Below are positions 47,225 through 55,559 of a stretch of DNA of 64,000 bases, piece by piece. Position numbers and translations under genes: made by a program. The DNA lies in NCBI RefSeq assembly GCF_020404745.1, contig NZ_JAIZAP010000014.1:1-64000 (forward strand), written 5' to 3'. The notes beneath the pieces were generated by a model, which saw nothing but the letters and a program-made list of their open reading frames with translations, made no database searches and was not told the DNA's origin. Numbering within the stretch: position 1 is the first letter of the stretch; every line of letters starts with the position of its first letter. The DNA is from Aquibacillus saliphilus. Its GTDB lineage: Bacteria; Bacillota; Bacilli; Bacillales; Amphibacillaceae.

Positions 47225-47280
47225 TCATATTTAGCTGATTATTGGTTAAATTACGACCAACCATAAACATGATAGTAGTG

Positions 47281-47745
47281 TTATTCATTGACCGAAAATT
47301 CTTGAGATACTTGATATTTTTTCCCTTCAGTAGGTGTCATCCATACATTAAGGACATATTCCCCTTGTGAAAGGTCAAGTTCAGTTAAATCAATCGAGTA
47401 TTCCAATGATTCTCCTGGTTTAATTTTTTCTTCTCCTAAAACTTGCATAAAAGAGGCTACGCTTGAAAATAGGAAAAGTTGCTCCCCATCTTTCGTTTCT
47501 ACAGAGTAATCAAAGCGTTGTGAACTAGTGAATTCAAGGGTTATTTTATCCTCTGTTTGATTTGTTACTTGATATTGGTAACTAAAGGCTTGTTGCTCGG
47601 TAAGGCTAGGTTCCATTTCGCCTGCTACGATGTCATTTTTGTTCGAATTATTTTCGTCTTCATTTTTTTGGTCTGGCTCTTGATTACCTGTACCACAACC
47701 TACCAATAGAACACCTAATAGAAATAGCCAAATTAAATTTCTCAT
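47281..47745 (-). CDS. BsuPI-domain lipoprotein
   Basis: A 154-residue lipoprotein. The signal peptide (NLIWLFLLGVLLVGCGTG) ends at a lipobox cysteine near residue 17, followed by a charged linker and a beta-sandwich domain from about residue 50 that matches the BsuPI (intracellular proteinase inhibitor) family: NQTEDKITLEFTSSQRFDYS and KIKPGESLEYSIDL. The domain is known from a Bacillus protease inhibitor, but this version is surface-anchored, so its partner is uncertain. Confidence 0.8.
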   Translation of the reverse strand: MRNLIWLFLLGVLLVGCGTGNQEPDQKNEDENNSNKNDIVAGEMEPSLTEQQAFSYQYQVTNQTEDKITLEFTSSQRFDYSVETKDGEQLFLFSSVASFMQVLGEEKIKPGESLEYSIDLTELDLSQGEYVLNVWMTPTEGKKYQVSQEFSVNE

Positions 47746-47881
47746 TATTTATCCTCCGCCTTCTTACTTACTATTTTCTCTCATTTATATAGTTGTCGTT
47801 TGTTCGCTAGCATAGGTTACATTTTATTTCAAAAAAGGGGGCAACAGAGTTTGCTCTAAATAGTTTTATATCTCTGTTAAT

Positions 47882-48034
47882 CTAATCCAATTCTACTTCA
47901 AATGCTTCTGGGATGTGAAGAGCCTCGAAATCGTGCAGGCCAAATTCTTCAATAAATTCTACCATTTCGTCAATTGAATAGAACCATTCAAACTGGTTGA
48001 CGTTAAAGGTTAATAAATATTCTGGCTCAATCAT
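47882..48034 (-). CDS. Small acidic protein (50 aa)
   Basis: ATG behind AATAGGAGTGGAAAA; 50 residues (IEPEYLLTFNVNQFEWFYSI, then DEMVEFIEEFGLHDF) with strong acidic character and no membrane segment. It stands between the BsuPI lipoprotein and the thioredoxin-like selenoprotein. Family not recognised. Confidence 0.6.
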   Translation of the reverse strand: MIEPEYLLTFNVNQFEWFYSIDEMVEFIEEFGLHDFEALHIPEAFEVELD

Positions 48035-48214
48035 TTTTCCACTCCTATTAATTCTATTGGATACTGGTAACTTAGTCTATTAGATTAGCTAGAGTTTTAG
48101 AACTTATCACCCTAGAATCAACTGTAAGGATCAGGATTTCTGTTTAAAAAACTATTTTTCGTGGAAAATAATATAGTAAGGAACCTAATGGTTCAATGAA
48201 CAAGGAGGCTAATT

Positions 48215-48523
48215 GTGGTTAAGGCAATTACGAAAGAAGAATTCCATCAGTTCTCTCAAAACATGAGTAAACCAATGGTCCTAGAATTTGGAGCAGATTG
48301 GTGACCAGGATGTAAAATGTTGGGGCCGGTGGTCTCAGAAGTATCGGAACAAGTAGAGGATGTAGATTTCTTTAAAGTTGATGTAGACCAATCCTCGGAT
48401 TTGGCAGGGAAATTTGGCGTACAGAGTATTCCAACCTTAATTTTGATTAAAAATAAGGAAGAGGTCGATCGTCACGTTGGCTTTATTCCAGAAGAACAGG
48501 TAAAGGCATTCGCAGAAGCTTGA
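48215..48523 (+). CDS. Thioredoxin-like selenoprotein (WUPGC active site)
   Basis: A 102-residue thioredoxin-fold protein read through an in-frame TGA at 48302-48304, which I take as selenocysteine (residue 30). The active site is FGADWUPGCKML, where thioredoxin has WCGPC, so the first catalytic cysteine is replaced by Sec and the order is PG rather than GP. The cis-proline loop is GVQSIPTLILI. Start is GTG behind CAAGGAGGCTAATT. The frame is intact on both sides of TGA, a SECIS-like hairpin follows, and the Sec machinery is in the same window. It should be a cytosolic redox protein. Confidence 0.88.
48321..48337 (+). promoter_or_regulatory. SECIS-like hairpin of the thioredoxin-like selenoprotein
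   Basis: TGGGGCC, loop GGT, GGTCTCA: a 7-bp stem with two G-U pairs. The loop begins 26 bases after the first base of the TGA codon and starts with G, meeting the bacterial SECIS model (short stem, small loop with a leading G, some 16-37 nt from UGA). Confidence 0.6.
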
Positions 48524-48539
48524 TTATAGAAATAAATGT

Positions 48540-48583
48540 AAAAACAAAGTCACATGTATCGTGTACATGTGACTTTGTTTTTG
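48540..48583. terminator. Strong bidirectional terminator
   Basis: AAAACAAAGTCACATGTA and TACATGTGACTTTGTTTT form a perfect stem of 17-18 bp, between the convergent selenoprotein and HAD genes. Confidence 0.9.
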
Positions 48584-48585
48584 GT

Positions 48586-49248
48586 TTAAATCCATTCTAG
48601 TATTCCTCTCAGATCAGGGTAGGTTGTGTCAGGAACAAGCTCTAGTTCTTCGGTTGGAAGTCCTTTTCGATTAATCCAAGCTGTATGAAACCCATAATTC
48701 TCTGCACCGGAAATATCCCAACCATTTGCGGAAACGAACAATACATTTTTTGCCTTGGTGTTGAGTACTTTAGTTGCATAGTTATAACTTGCAGGAGCAG
48801 GCTTGAATTGTTCGATGTCATCTACACTAATAATGTGGTTAAATATGCCAGAAAGACCTGCATTTTTAACTACAGGGTTAAGCATGTCTAAAGAGCCGTT
48901 TGAAAATATAACTAACTGTTTATCCTTCAGTTGGCTTAATACAGCTTTGACTTCAGGAAAAACGTCTAGTTGTAAATAAGCCTCTACAAGTTGCTTTGTT
49001 TGTTCTGTAGTTACTGGCCCGCCATGTTTCTTAATTGCATATATTAAGGCGTCTTTAGTAATCTCATAGAAGGTAGTATAGTTCCCCATTATTTGACGTA
49101 AGAGGGCATACTCGATTTGCTTTTCCCGCCATGTTTGACTGATTTCTTGCCCTTTACCAGGAAAAAATTCTTCTAGTCGGTGACTTAAAGAATGAACATT
49201 AAAAAGAGTCCCATAGGAATCAAAAACAATGGTGGTAATAGGAGTCAT
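48586..49248 (-). CDS. HAD hydrolase, haloacid dehalogenase type II
   Basis: A 220-residue HAD-superfamily protein. Motif I is VFDSYGTLFNV (nucleophile Asp9), motif II VIFSNGSLDML, the lysine lies in QFKPAPASY, and motif IV is FVSANGWDISGAENYG. FDSYGTL together with the SANGWD motif is typical of L-2-haloacid dehalogenases, although many such proteins act on other substrates. ATG lies behind GGGAGGGATTAAGAA. It follows the deacetylase gene by 14 bp on the same strand. Confidence 0.85.
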   Translation of the reverse strand: MTPITTIVFDSYGTLFNVHSLSHRLEEFFPGKGQEISQTWREKQIEYALLRQIMGNYTTFYEITKDALIYAIKKHGGPVTTEQTKQLVEAYLQLDVFPEVKAVLSQLKDKQLVIFSNGSLDMLNPVVKNAGLSGIFNHIISVDDIEQFKPAPASYNYATKVLNTKAKNVLFVSANGWDISGAENYGFHTAWINRKGLPTEELELVPDTTYPDLRGILEWI

Positions 49249-49262
49249 TTCTTAATCCCTCC

Positions 49263-49853
49263 CTATAATAGACGAAATGTATATCCTTTTTCCTTAATAG
49301 CATTTATTAACTCAGGCAGTATAGTCAATGTTTGTCTTAATTCATGTAGTAGAATAATCGAACCATCCTCTAAATTGTTGACAACATTTTCGATGATTTG
49401 TTCTGGATTTTTTTCAAGTTCCCAATCAATCCCGGCTATTTTCCACATTACTATAGATAAGTCTAGCTCTTTTGCAGCTTTAATAGTATTAGAATTATAA
49501 CGGCCGAACGGAGGTCTGAAGTAGGTTACTTTCTCTTTAGTAACGGACTCTATATGCCGAACACTATTTTGTAATTGACGATATTGCTGATCGAACGTTA
49601 GTTGTTCCATATCGGGATGATTAATGGTATGGGTTCCAATCAAGTGACCTTCATTTAAAACACGTTTCCATGGTCGTTTCGGATAAAGGAGACGTGATTG
49701 CCAAAAGAATACAGCAGGGACATTTTCATCCTGTAACACATCTAGGATTTCTGATAATACTTTACTCGGTCCATCATCGAAAGTTAACACTACCGATTTT
49801 TGATCTGTTGTGTTTACAGTAGTAAGTACATGTTGATCTGTAGAGTCGTACAC
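49263..49853 (-). CDS. Polysaccharide deacetylase (NodB domain)
   Basis: A 196-residue carbohydrate esterase 4 protein. NodB motifs are VLTFDDGPSK (catalytic and metal Asp), GTHTINHPDM (metal His pair), and YFRPPFGRYNS; ILLHEL is motif 5. No signal peptide is seen, which is unusual for enzymes that act on peptidoglycan or chitin; the GTG start has only a weak AAGG and an in-frame stop lies just upstream. Either it is cytosolic or it reaches the wall another way. Confidence 0.85.
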   Translation of the reverse strand: MYDSTDQHVLTTVNTTDQKSVVLTFDDGPSKVLSEILDVLQDENVPAVFFWQSRLLYPKRPWKRVLNEGHLIGTHTINHPDMEQLTFDQQYRQLQNSVRHIESVTKEKVTYFRPPFGRYNSNTIKAAKELDLSIVMWKIAGIDWELEKNPEQIIENVVNNLEDGSIILLHELRQTLTILPELINAIKEKGYTFRLL

Positions 49854-49910
49854 GACCCTTGTTTGATCGACTACTCATGGAGTTTTTATCACAGCAGACA
49901 ACCCCTTTCA

Positions 49911-49938
49911 TCACCCTGCACGAAGGAGTGCAGGGTAT
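49911..49938. terminator. Hairpin downstream of phnC
   Basis: ACCCTGCAC and GTGCAGGGT form a perfect 9-bp stem with a 6-base loop. In the direction of phnC no T-run follows, so it may be a weak terminator or an RNA end stabiliser. Confidence 0.5.
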
Positions 49939-49942
49939 TATT

Positions 49943-50707
49943 TTAGGTATAACTATGTTCTTTCTTTTTTATTGAATGATAGGTCATATTAAATTCATTT
50001 TGTTTAAATGCTTCAGGCTTACCATCAAAAATAATTTTTCCTTCTTCTAATGCAATAATACGAGTAGCGTAGCGTCTTGCTAAGTCCACATCGTGGACAT
50101 TAATGACTGTTAATAGTTCAAGACGTTCATGCATTTGTTGTAAAAGTGTAAAGATGTGATTAGACGTGCCAGGGTCTAAGCTTGATACTGGTTCATCGCC
50201 TAGTAACACTTGAGGCTGTTGTAGCAATGCTCGAGCGATACCTACGCGTTGTTTTTGTCCACCACTTAAATGCTCAATTCGTCGGTTTATTTGTTCTGTT
50301 AGTCCAACATCGGCAATAACTTGTTTAGAGCGATCCATTTCCTCAGAACTAAACCAGCCTACTAAATTCTTGTATGTGCTTCTGTAACCAAACATTCCAG
50401 TTGAGACGTTTTGTAAAACATTGAGGCGTGGAATTAGATTAAAATGTTGAAAAATCATTCCCATTTCCCGGCGGATTTTACGCAATTGTTTTTCTTTCAT
50501 TTTGGTAACAGACTCACCGTTCCAAAATACTTCACCTTGAGAGGGCTTTTGCAGGCCGTTGAAACAACGAATGAAAGTGGATTTTCCAGCTCCGCTTTTT
50601 CCTAATATACAAACAAATTCGCCTTTCTTAAACGTAAGATTTATTTCTGACAACGCATCTTCTGTGCTGCCAGGATATCGTACAGAAACGTTTTTTACTT
50701 CAAGCAT
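49943..50707 (-). CDS. phnC: Phosphonate-type ABC transporter, ATP-binding protein
   Basis: A 254-residue ATPase: Walker A ILGKSGAGKSTFIRCFNGLQ, Q-loop MIFQHFNLI, signature LSGGQKQRVGIARALL, Walker B VLLGDEPVSSLDPGTS, H-loop INVHDV. The GDEPVSSLDP form is typical of PhnC. It energises uptake with PhnE and PhnD encoded upstream on the same strand (17-bp gap to phnE). No C-P lyase or phosphonatase gene is present, so the true substrate may be phosphonate, phosphite or another oxyanion. Confidence 0.88.
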   Translation of the reverse strand: MLEVKNVSVRYPGSTEDALSEINLTFKKGEFVCILGKSGAGKSTFIRCFNGLQKPSQGEVFWNGESVTKMKEKQLRKIRREMGMIFQHFNLIPRLNVLQNVSTGMFGYRSTYKNLVGWFSSEEMDRSKQVIADVGLTEQINRRIEHLSGGQKQRVGIARALLQQPQVLLGDEPVSSLDPGTSNHIFTLLQQMHERLELLTVINVHDVDLARRYATRIIALEEGKIIFDGKPEAFKQNEFNMTYHSIKKKEHSYT

Positions 50708-50724
50708 AAGTACCTTAGCCCCCC

Positions 50725-51501
50725 TTAGATGATCTTATTACGTACGTGGCTACCGTACAAGTCAACAGCAATAACAATTACCATAATAATTAATACGTCT
50801 AGTGACACGGATGAATACTGAAAAGTCTTAAAATCATTAAATAGACGTTGGCCAATTCCGCCACCACCAATAAAACCTAAGATTAAAGAAGTTCTTATTG
50901 CAACTTCAAAACGGTAAAAGTAATGCGATAATACGTTTGGCCAAATTTGCGGAATAATGCTAAATAGATAAGCAAACCAGTTTTTTGCACCGACAGCTTT
51001 CATTGCTTCTTGTGGCCCAGGGTCTGCAGATTCTATCAACTCTGATATTAACTTGCCTAATACTCCAATGTTGTGAAACATAATTGCTAACACAGCAGGG
51101 AAGGGACCAAGTCCAAGGGCAGTTAATAAAATCAATCCAAAAACAATTTCTGGAATGGAACGAACAAAACTCAAAGCAAATCTTGAAAAATGAAACAAAT
51201 ATTTAGAAGGAGATGTATTCCAAGCTGCAATAAAACTGATTGGAAGTGCTATAAGTAAACCAAAAAAACTTCCTAAAAAAGCCATTGATAGTGTTTCTAA
51301 ACTATCATAAACCATATTTGGGAATTTAGAGAAATCCATTGGAAACCATTGAGATAAGAAATCAATCATGTTACGGAAATCCTTAAACTTCGTTAAATCG
51401 AATTCAGTTAGTCTCATACTAATGCCAATAAATAATAATAATACGATTACTGTTATGATGTTACGTCGTTTGAACCACATAGTATCAGCTCTATTCTTCA
51501 A
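50725..51501 (-). CDS. phnE: Phosphonate-type ABC transporter, permease
   Basis: A 258-residue permease with about six membrane segments and the inner-membrane EAA-like loop (ESADPGPQEAMKAVGAKNWF). The C-terminal IRTSLILGFIGGGGIGQRLF is a PhnE hallmark. The TTG start overlaps the phnD gene by 11 bp; an ATG seven codons later is possible. Only one permease is encoded, so it probably forms a homodimer. Confidence 0.88.
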   Translation of the reverse strand: MKNRADTMWFKRRNIITVIVLLLFIGISMRLTEFDLTKFKDFRNMIDFLSQWFPMDFSKFPNMVYDSLETLSMAFLGSFFGLLIALPISFIAAWNTSPSKYLFHFSRFALSFVRSIPEIVFGLILLTALGLGPFPAVLAIMFHNIGVLGKLISELIESADPGPQEAMKAVGAKNWFAYLFSIIPQIWPNVLSHYFYRFEVAIRTSLILGFIGGGGIGQRLFNDFKTFQYSSVSLDVLIIMVIVIAVDLYGSHVRNKII

Positions 51502-52393
51502 TAATTCCTTGTTTCAGTGCTGCTTGCCTTATACTCTCGTAGTCTTCATTGGTCGCAGTTGTAAATGCACTTGCTCCAAAAGCGTTAAGGATTTTTTCAT
51601 CTTCGATTGCAGCGAATGCTTGTTGTAACTGTTCAATTGTTTCTTCATCTGTATCCTGGTGAACAGCCCAAGGATATTGAAACAACTCATCGGACTGCCA
51701 AATCGTTTTTAGCTGTTCATCATCAATTTTTCCTGCTTCAACTAGTTGGTTATAAATGGCACTGTCTATTGCACCAGCATCCACTTGTTGGTTTTGAACG
51801 GCTAAAGCAGTAGCGTCGTGCGATCCAGTGAAACGAACTGAATTAAATTGGTGATCATCTTCATCCTGATACACACCAAGATCCTGTAGTTCGATACTAG
51901 GTATAAGTGATCCAGAAGTTGAGTTTTGATCTCCAAAAGCAAAATCAATTTCTGCAGGATTAGCTAATAGTTCTTCAATTGAAGTCCAAGGATTATCAGT
52001 ATGTGTGATGATATAGGAGTGATAGAACGGTTCACCATCGATTAGTTGAGTTATAATTGCTTTTGCTCCACTTTTTTCATGAGCAACTACGTAAGTTAAT
52101 GGCCCAAAATAAGCCATATCAATTTTGTCATAGTTCATTGCTTCAACGACACCGTTGTAATCTGGGTAAACTTCAATGGTTACTTCCTTGTCTAGTTCCT
52201 CTGATAGAATCGACTGCAAGTTATCCATTGCGCTTTCCATTTCTCCTTCACTTTGAGCTGGTATAACACCAATTGTGAAGGGTCCACTTTCTTCTCCTTC
52301 TTTGCTTTCTTCGCTTTCTTCACTTTCTTCACCACATGCTGTAAGTAGAACGATAAAGCCCAACGAAATTATCATAATTAACCATTTTTTCAT
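51491..52393 (-). CDS. phnD: Phosphonate-type ABC transporter, substrate-binding lipoprotein
   Basis: A 300-residue lipoprotein of the PhnD family. The signal peptide (LIMIISLGFIVLLTACGEES) ends at a lipobox Cys, followed by a Glu/Ser-rich linker and the binding fold (FTIGVIPAQSEGEMESAM; YDKIDMAYFGPLTYVVAH; FAFGDQNSTSGSLIPSIEL). I start it at ATG 52393 behind AATGAGGTGAAAATA, 11 codons inside the longest frame. Ligand type cannot be read off. It lies 51 bp downstream of an epimerase gene and near selD. Confidence 0.88.
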   Translation of the reverse strand: MKKWLIMIISLGFIVLLTACGEESEESEESKEGEESGPFTIGVIPAQSEGEMESAMDNLQSILSEELDKEVTIEVYPDYNGVVEAMNYDKIDMAYFGPLTYVVAHEKSGAKAIITQLIDGEPFYHSYIITHTDNPWTSIEELLANPAEIDFAFGDQNSTSGSLIPSIELQDLGVYQDEDDHQFNSVRFTGSHDATALAVQNQQVDAGAIDSAIYNQLVEAGKIDDEQLKTIWQSDELFQYPWAVHQDTDEETIEQLQQAFAAIEDEKILNAFGASAFTTATNEDYESIRQAALKQGIIEE

Positions 52394-52444
52394 TATTTTC
52401 ACCTCATTATAAATTTTAATCTTCACCCGTACTATTACTTATTG

Positions 52445-53359
52445 TTAGTTTAGATTCTTGTTTTGCACTATGTAAGTCAAGCCTTGTTCTAACGAGTAAA
52501 TTGGTTTGAATTTTAATTGCTCAGTAGCTTTTTCGTTCATCAAATAGCTGTGTTTAACATCGGCATTTCTATTTTCTAAATAGACTGGTTTGATTACTTT
52601 AGCTAACAATTTGTTTAGCAATGTGACAAGCTCATTTAGGCTTGTTTGGGTGTTCGTACTAATATTAAAGATTTGATTATTTCCATGTTCAATTGCGGCA
52701 AGATTAGCAGCTGCAATATCCTTAACATAAATAAAGTCTCTGGTTTGATCCCCATTACCGAAAATAGTTGGGGATTCACCATCTAACATTTGTTGTAGGA
52801 AAATTGATATGACATTTCCTTCGCCATTATTTTCGATTGGTGCTGGACCGTAGACATTTGAATATCTTAATATTGTATAGTTAATTTTATTAATCCCACA
52901 ATAAGTTGCTATATAGTTTTCAGCTGTACGTTTGGAAATTCCATAAAAGGAAAGTGGATCCTGTGGGTGATTTTCATCTATAGGTAAATAAACTGGTTCT
53001 CCATAAATGGCAGCTGAGGATGAAAATATCAGTTTTTTCACGTCATACTTTTTGCAGCTTTCTAGTATGTTTATCGTTCCTAAGATATTTGATCTAGCAT
53101 CCTGTCCTGGATCTGCAATCGATTGATTGACATCAACTTGGGCGGCAAGGTGAATGACATAATCTGGTCGTTCTATCTCGAAAATTCTGTCTACATAATC
53201 ATTAATGTCGACAGAGTAACAAGCAACATTAACATAATGGTTGTAGTGTTCGTCGTTACAACGGTTGTCGATAATTGCAACATCATAGTTATTCTTAATA
53301 AGTTCAGTTACAACATGCGTACCGATAAAACCTATGCCGCCAGTTACAAGAACTTTCAT
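52445..53359 (-). CDS. NAD-dependent nucleotide-sugar epimerase (GalE-like)
   Basis: A 304-residue extended SDR protein: KVLVTGGIGFIGTHVVTEL (NAD binding), IHLAAQVDVNQSI, SSAAIYGE, and the Tyr/Lys pair in SFYGISKRTAENY. It most resembles UDP-glucose/UDP-GlcNAc 4-epimerases. It lies downstream of selD on the same strand, but a terminator at 53411-53445 stands between. It might supply an unusual sugar donor to the SenB-like transferase further upstream (inference). Confidence 0.82.
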   Translation of the reverse strand: MKVLVTGGIGFIGTHVVTELIKNNYDVAIIDNRCNDEHYNHYVNVACYSVDINDYVDRIFEIERPDYVIHLAAQVDVNQSIADPGQDARSNILGTINILESCKKYDVKKLIFSSSAAIYGEPVYLPIDENHPQDPLSFYGISKRTAENYIATYCGINKINYTILRYSNVYGPAPIENNGEGNVISIFLQQMLDGESPTIFGNGDQTRDFIYVKDIAAANLAAIEHGNNQIFNISTNTQTSLNELVTLLNKLLAKVIKPVYLENRNADVKHSYLMNEKATEQLKFKPIYSLEQGLTYIVQNKNLN

Positions 53360-53408
53360 CCTAATGTATCCTTTCTATGCTAGCTCAATTAAATGTCCCG
53401 CTGCTACT

Positions 53409-53447
53409 TTAAAAAGGACTCAGGAGAGAAGAAGAGTCCTTTTATCA
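53409..53447 (-). terminator. Terminator after selD
   Basis: On the minus strand AAAAGGACTC and GAGTCCTTTTT pair over 9-10 bp around a 12-base loop and run into T residues, ending the selD transcript. The epimerase then needs its own promoter or read-through. Confidence 0.75.
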
Positions 53448-53450
53448 TAG

Positions 53451-54500
53451 CTAAATGACCTTAATACATCCGGGTTTTTCACTAGTAACCTCACCAATAA
53501 TGGCAGATGGTACGTGTTTATTCTGAAGTTCCTGTTGCAATGATTGTACCTCAGATTCTGGTACAGAAATAAGAAGTCCTCCAGAAGTAACAGCATCGCA
53601 AAGAATCATTTGATCAACTTCACTAATATTTTCGCTATAGTCAATACAATCAGCTAGCCATTTGTGGTTTTTCTTCGATCCACCAGGTATCACATCTTGT
53701 TCAGCAAGTTCTTTTGCCTTGGACAATACTGGTACCTTATTGTTATAAATGGTAATACCAACAGAACTACCTTCAGCAATTTCTCTTGTATGACCTAATA
53801 ATCCAAAACCAGTTACATCAGTACAAGCGTTAACAGTGTATTCTTCCATAGTTTCCGCAGCGACCTTGTTAAGTGTAGCCATTACATTTGAAACCTCGTC
53901 AATATCTTTTTGTTCCAGCAAACCGTTTTTAATTGCTGTCGTTAAAATTCCAACACCAATTGGCTTCGTTAGAATTATGCGGTCTCCAGGTTTTGCACCA
54001 GCATTAGCTCTAATTCGGTCTGGGTGAATGGTTCCAGTTACTGACAAACCAAATTTAGGTTCTTGGTCATCTATCGAGTGCCCGCCAACTAATGCGGCTC
54101 CAGATTCTTTCACTTTATCTGATGCTCCAGCCAAGATATCGGCTAGGATACTTTTATCTAGTGTATTTATCGGGAAGGCAACGATGTTCATTACTGTAAT
54201 TGGTTTCCCGCCCATTGCATACACATCACTTAATGCATTTGCAGCACCGATTTGACCGAACATGTATGGGTCATCGACAATTGGTGTGAAGAAATCCAAT
54301 GTTTGAACAAGTGCTGTTTCATTGTTAATTTTATAAACCCCAGCATCATCTGAGGTATCTAATCCAACAAGTAAATTTGGATCTGATACTGATTTAGGTA
54401 AGTGACGCAGAACCTGCGTCAGGTCATCGGGACCAATTTTGCATCCTCAGCCACCTTTAGTCGATAGAGAGGTTAATTTAATCATTTCTTTTTTTGACAT
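53451..54500 (-). CDS. selD: Selenide, water dikinase (selenophosphate synthetase), Sec-containing
   Basis: Makes selenophosphate from selenide and ATP. The full gene is 349 residues when the in-frame TGA at 54447-54449 is read as selenocysteine (residue 18, motif TKGGUGCKIGP); many SelD proteins have Cys or Sec there. Downstream are GLDTSDDAGVY and LDFFTPIVDDPYMFGQIAA-like motifs (metal and ATP binding) and VTGFGLLGHTREIAEGS. Without recoding only the last 282 residues would be annotated. ATG at 54500 lies behind GGAGTGAACTTT. A SECIS-like hairpin follows the TGA. Confidence 0.95.
54403..54421 (-). promoter_or_regulatory. SECIS-like hairpin of selD
   Basis: On the minus strand TGACGCAG, loop GTT, CTGCGTCA: a perfect 8-bp stem. 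The core GCAGGTTCTGC closely resembles the loop of the E. coli fdhF SECIS (GCAGGTCTGC, from memory). The loop lies 36 bases after the first base of the TGA. Confidence 0.7.
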
Positions 54501-54560
54501 AAAGTTCACTCCTTTTATAAATCATGTAGTTAAGTGATAGAGAATAAGGTGTAAATTAAT

Positions 54561-55559
54561 CTATCTGTTTTTTAGTATTTCTTGGTATAACTTCAACAAA
54601 TATTCTACCTCATGTGCACTCGAATGGTGTTCTGCAATATACTGTTTTGCGCTTATACTGATAGACTGCCTTAAATTGATATTATTCATGATTTTCTTCG
54701 CATAATCAAGAAATTGGTTTTGATTGTGATAAATGAAACCTGTCTCTTGGTCGGACACGATACTCTTATTCCCTTCATTTCCTGCAACTAAAACAGGTAT
54801 ACCATAGCCCATGGCTTCTAAAATTGCTGAAGATTGGCCTTCAGAGTGTGAAGTGTTCAAAATACAATCAGCTTGATAATAGATTCCACTCATTTCTTCA
54901 TGAGCTAACTGACCCAAATAGCTAACCCATTTTTTATTGGCATTTACCAGTTCTTTAACTAGTTGACCTTCTTCTTCTTCAAGAATAGGACCTACAATCC
55001 AAAGCCTAATATTCGGGTACTGGTCATGAAGTTTTTTTACTGTTTCTAATGCGAAGGGGACATTTTTCACTTTTCTTATCCCTGCTGGAAGTACAAACAA
55101 GAAAGTATTTTCTTCTTTTTTATAACTGCTGCTTGAATCTTTAAAATTACTAGCCCCTTGAGGTATCATAACTGTTTTGTGTTTTACTTCAGGCACTTCT
55201 TTCATTAATATTTCCTTCGCTTCGTCGTTAAATACGTGAATGGTCCTTGCGTCTTTAATACAAGTGATCACATCTGAACGAGTATCTTTGTCAACTAAAT
55301 AGTGGTTTAAGTCTGTGCCAGTTAATGTAATCATAAAGGATTTCGGTTTTTCCTTTAAGGTCTGGATAAAGCTATAAAAATGATAGGCATGAAAACCGTG
55401 TATGATATCTGCTTCGGGTAACTTAGAAATTGAAGTGTCTGTTATTGAAATGATTTCTGTAGTATGACCTAAACATTTAAGACCGTCTGAAATTCGTTGG
55501 ACGGTGATTGTGTTTCCTCTTGGCTGGTGGAAATTCGGTGTTGCTAAGACAACTTTCAT
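54561..55559 (-). CDS. Family 4-like glycosyltransferase, possible selenosugar synthase (SenB-like)
   Basis: A 332-residue GT-B glycosyltransferase. The N-terminal half has ATPNFHQPRGNTITVQRI, IIHGFHAYHFYSF and the unusual SFMITLTGTDLNHYL; the C-terminal half has the nucleotide-sugar motif HSEGQSSAILEAMGYGIPVL (EX7E type). The LTGTDL segment, the HGFHA segment before it and the position directly upstream of selD (60 bp, no terminator) recall SenB, which joins selenophosphate to a UDP-sugar in selenoneine synthesis. No senA or EgtB-like gene is in the window. A plain sugar transferase remains possible. Confidence 0.6.
   Translation of the reverse strand: MKVVLATPNFHQPRGNTITVQRISDGLKCLGHTTEIISITDTSISKLPEADIIHGFHAYHFYSFIQTLKEKPKSFMITLTGTDLNHYLVDKDTRSDVITCIKDARTIHVFNDEAKEILMKEVPEVKHKTVMIPQGASNFKDSSSSYKKEENTFLFVLPAGIRKVKNVPFALETVKKLHDQYPNIRLWIVGPILEEEEGQLVKELVNANKKWVSYLGQLAHEEMSGIYYQADCILNTSHSEGQSSAILEAMGYGIPVLVAGNEGNKSIVSDQETGFIYHNQNQFLDYAKKIMNNINLRQSISISAKQYIAEHHSSAHEVEYLLKLYQEILKNR

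Noticed and set aside
48302-48304. In-frame TGA in the thioredoxin-like gene as a pseudogene-making nonsense mutation
   Set aside because: The TGA replaces exactly the first active-site cysteine codon, the frame is intact on both sides, a SECIS-like hairpin follows, and the full Sec machinery is nearby.
53451-54299. SelD as an N-terminally truncated 282-residue protein
   Set aside because: Reading TGA at 54447-54449 as Sec restores a normal 349-residue SelD with GGUGCK and a good start at 54500.
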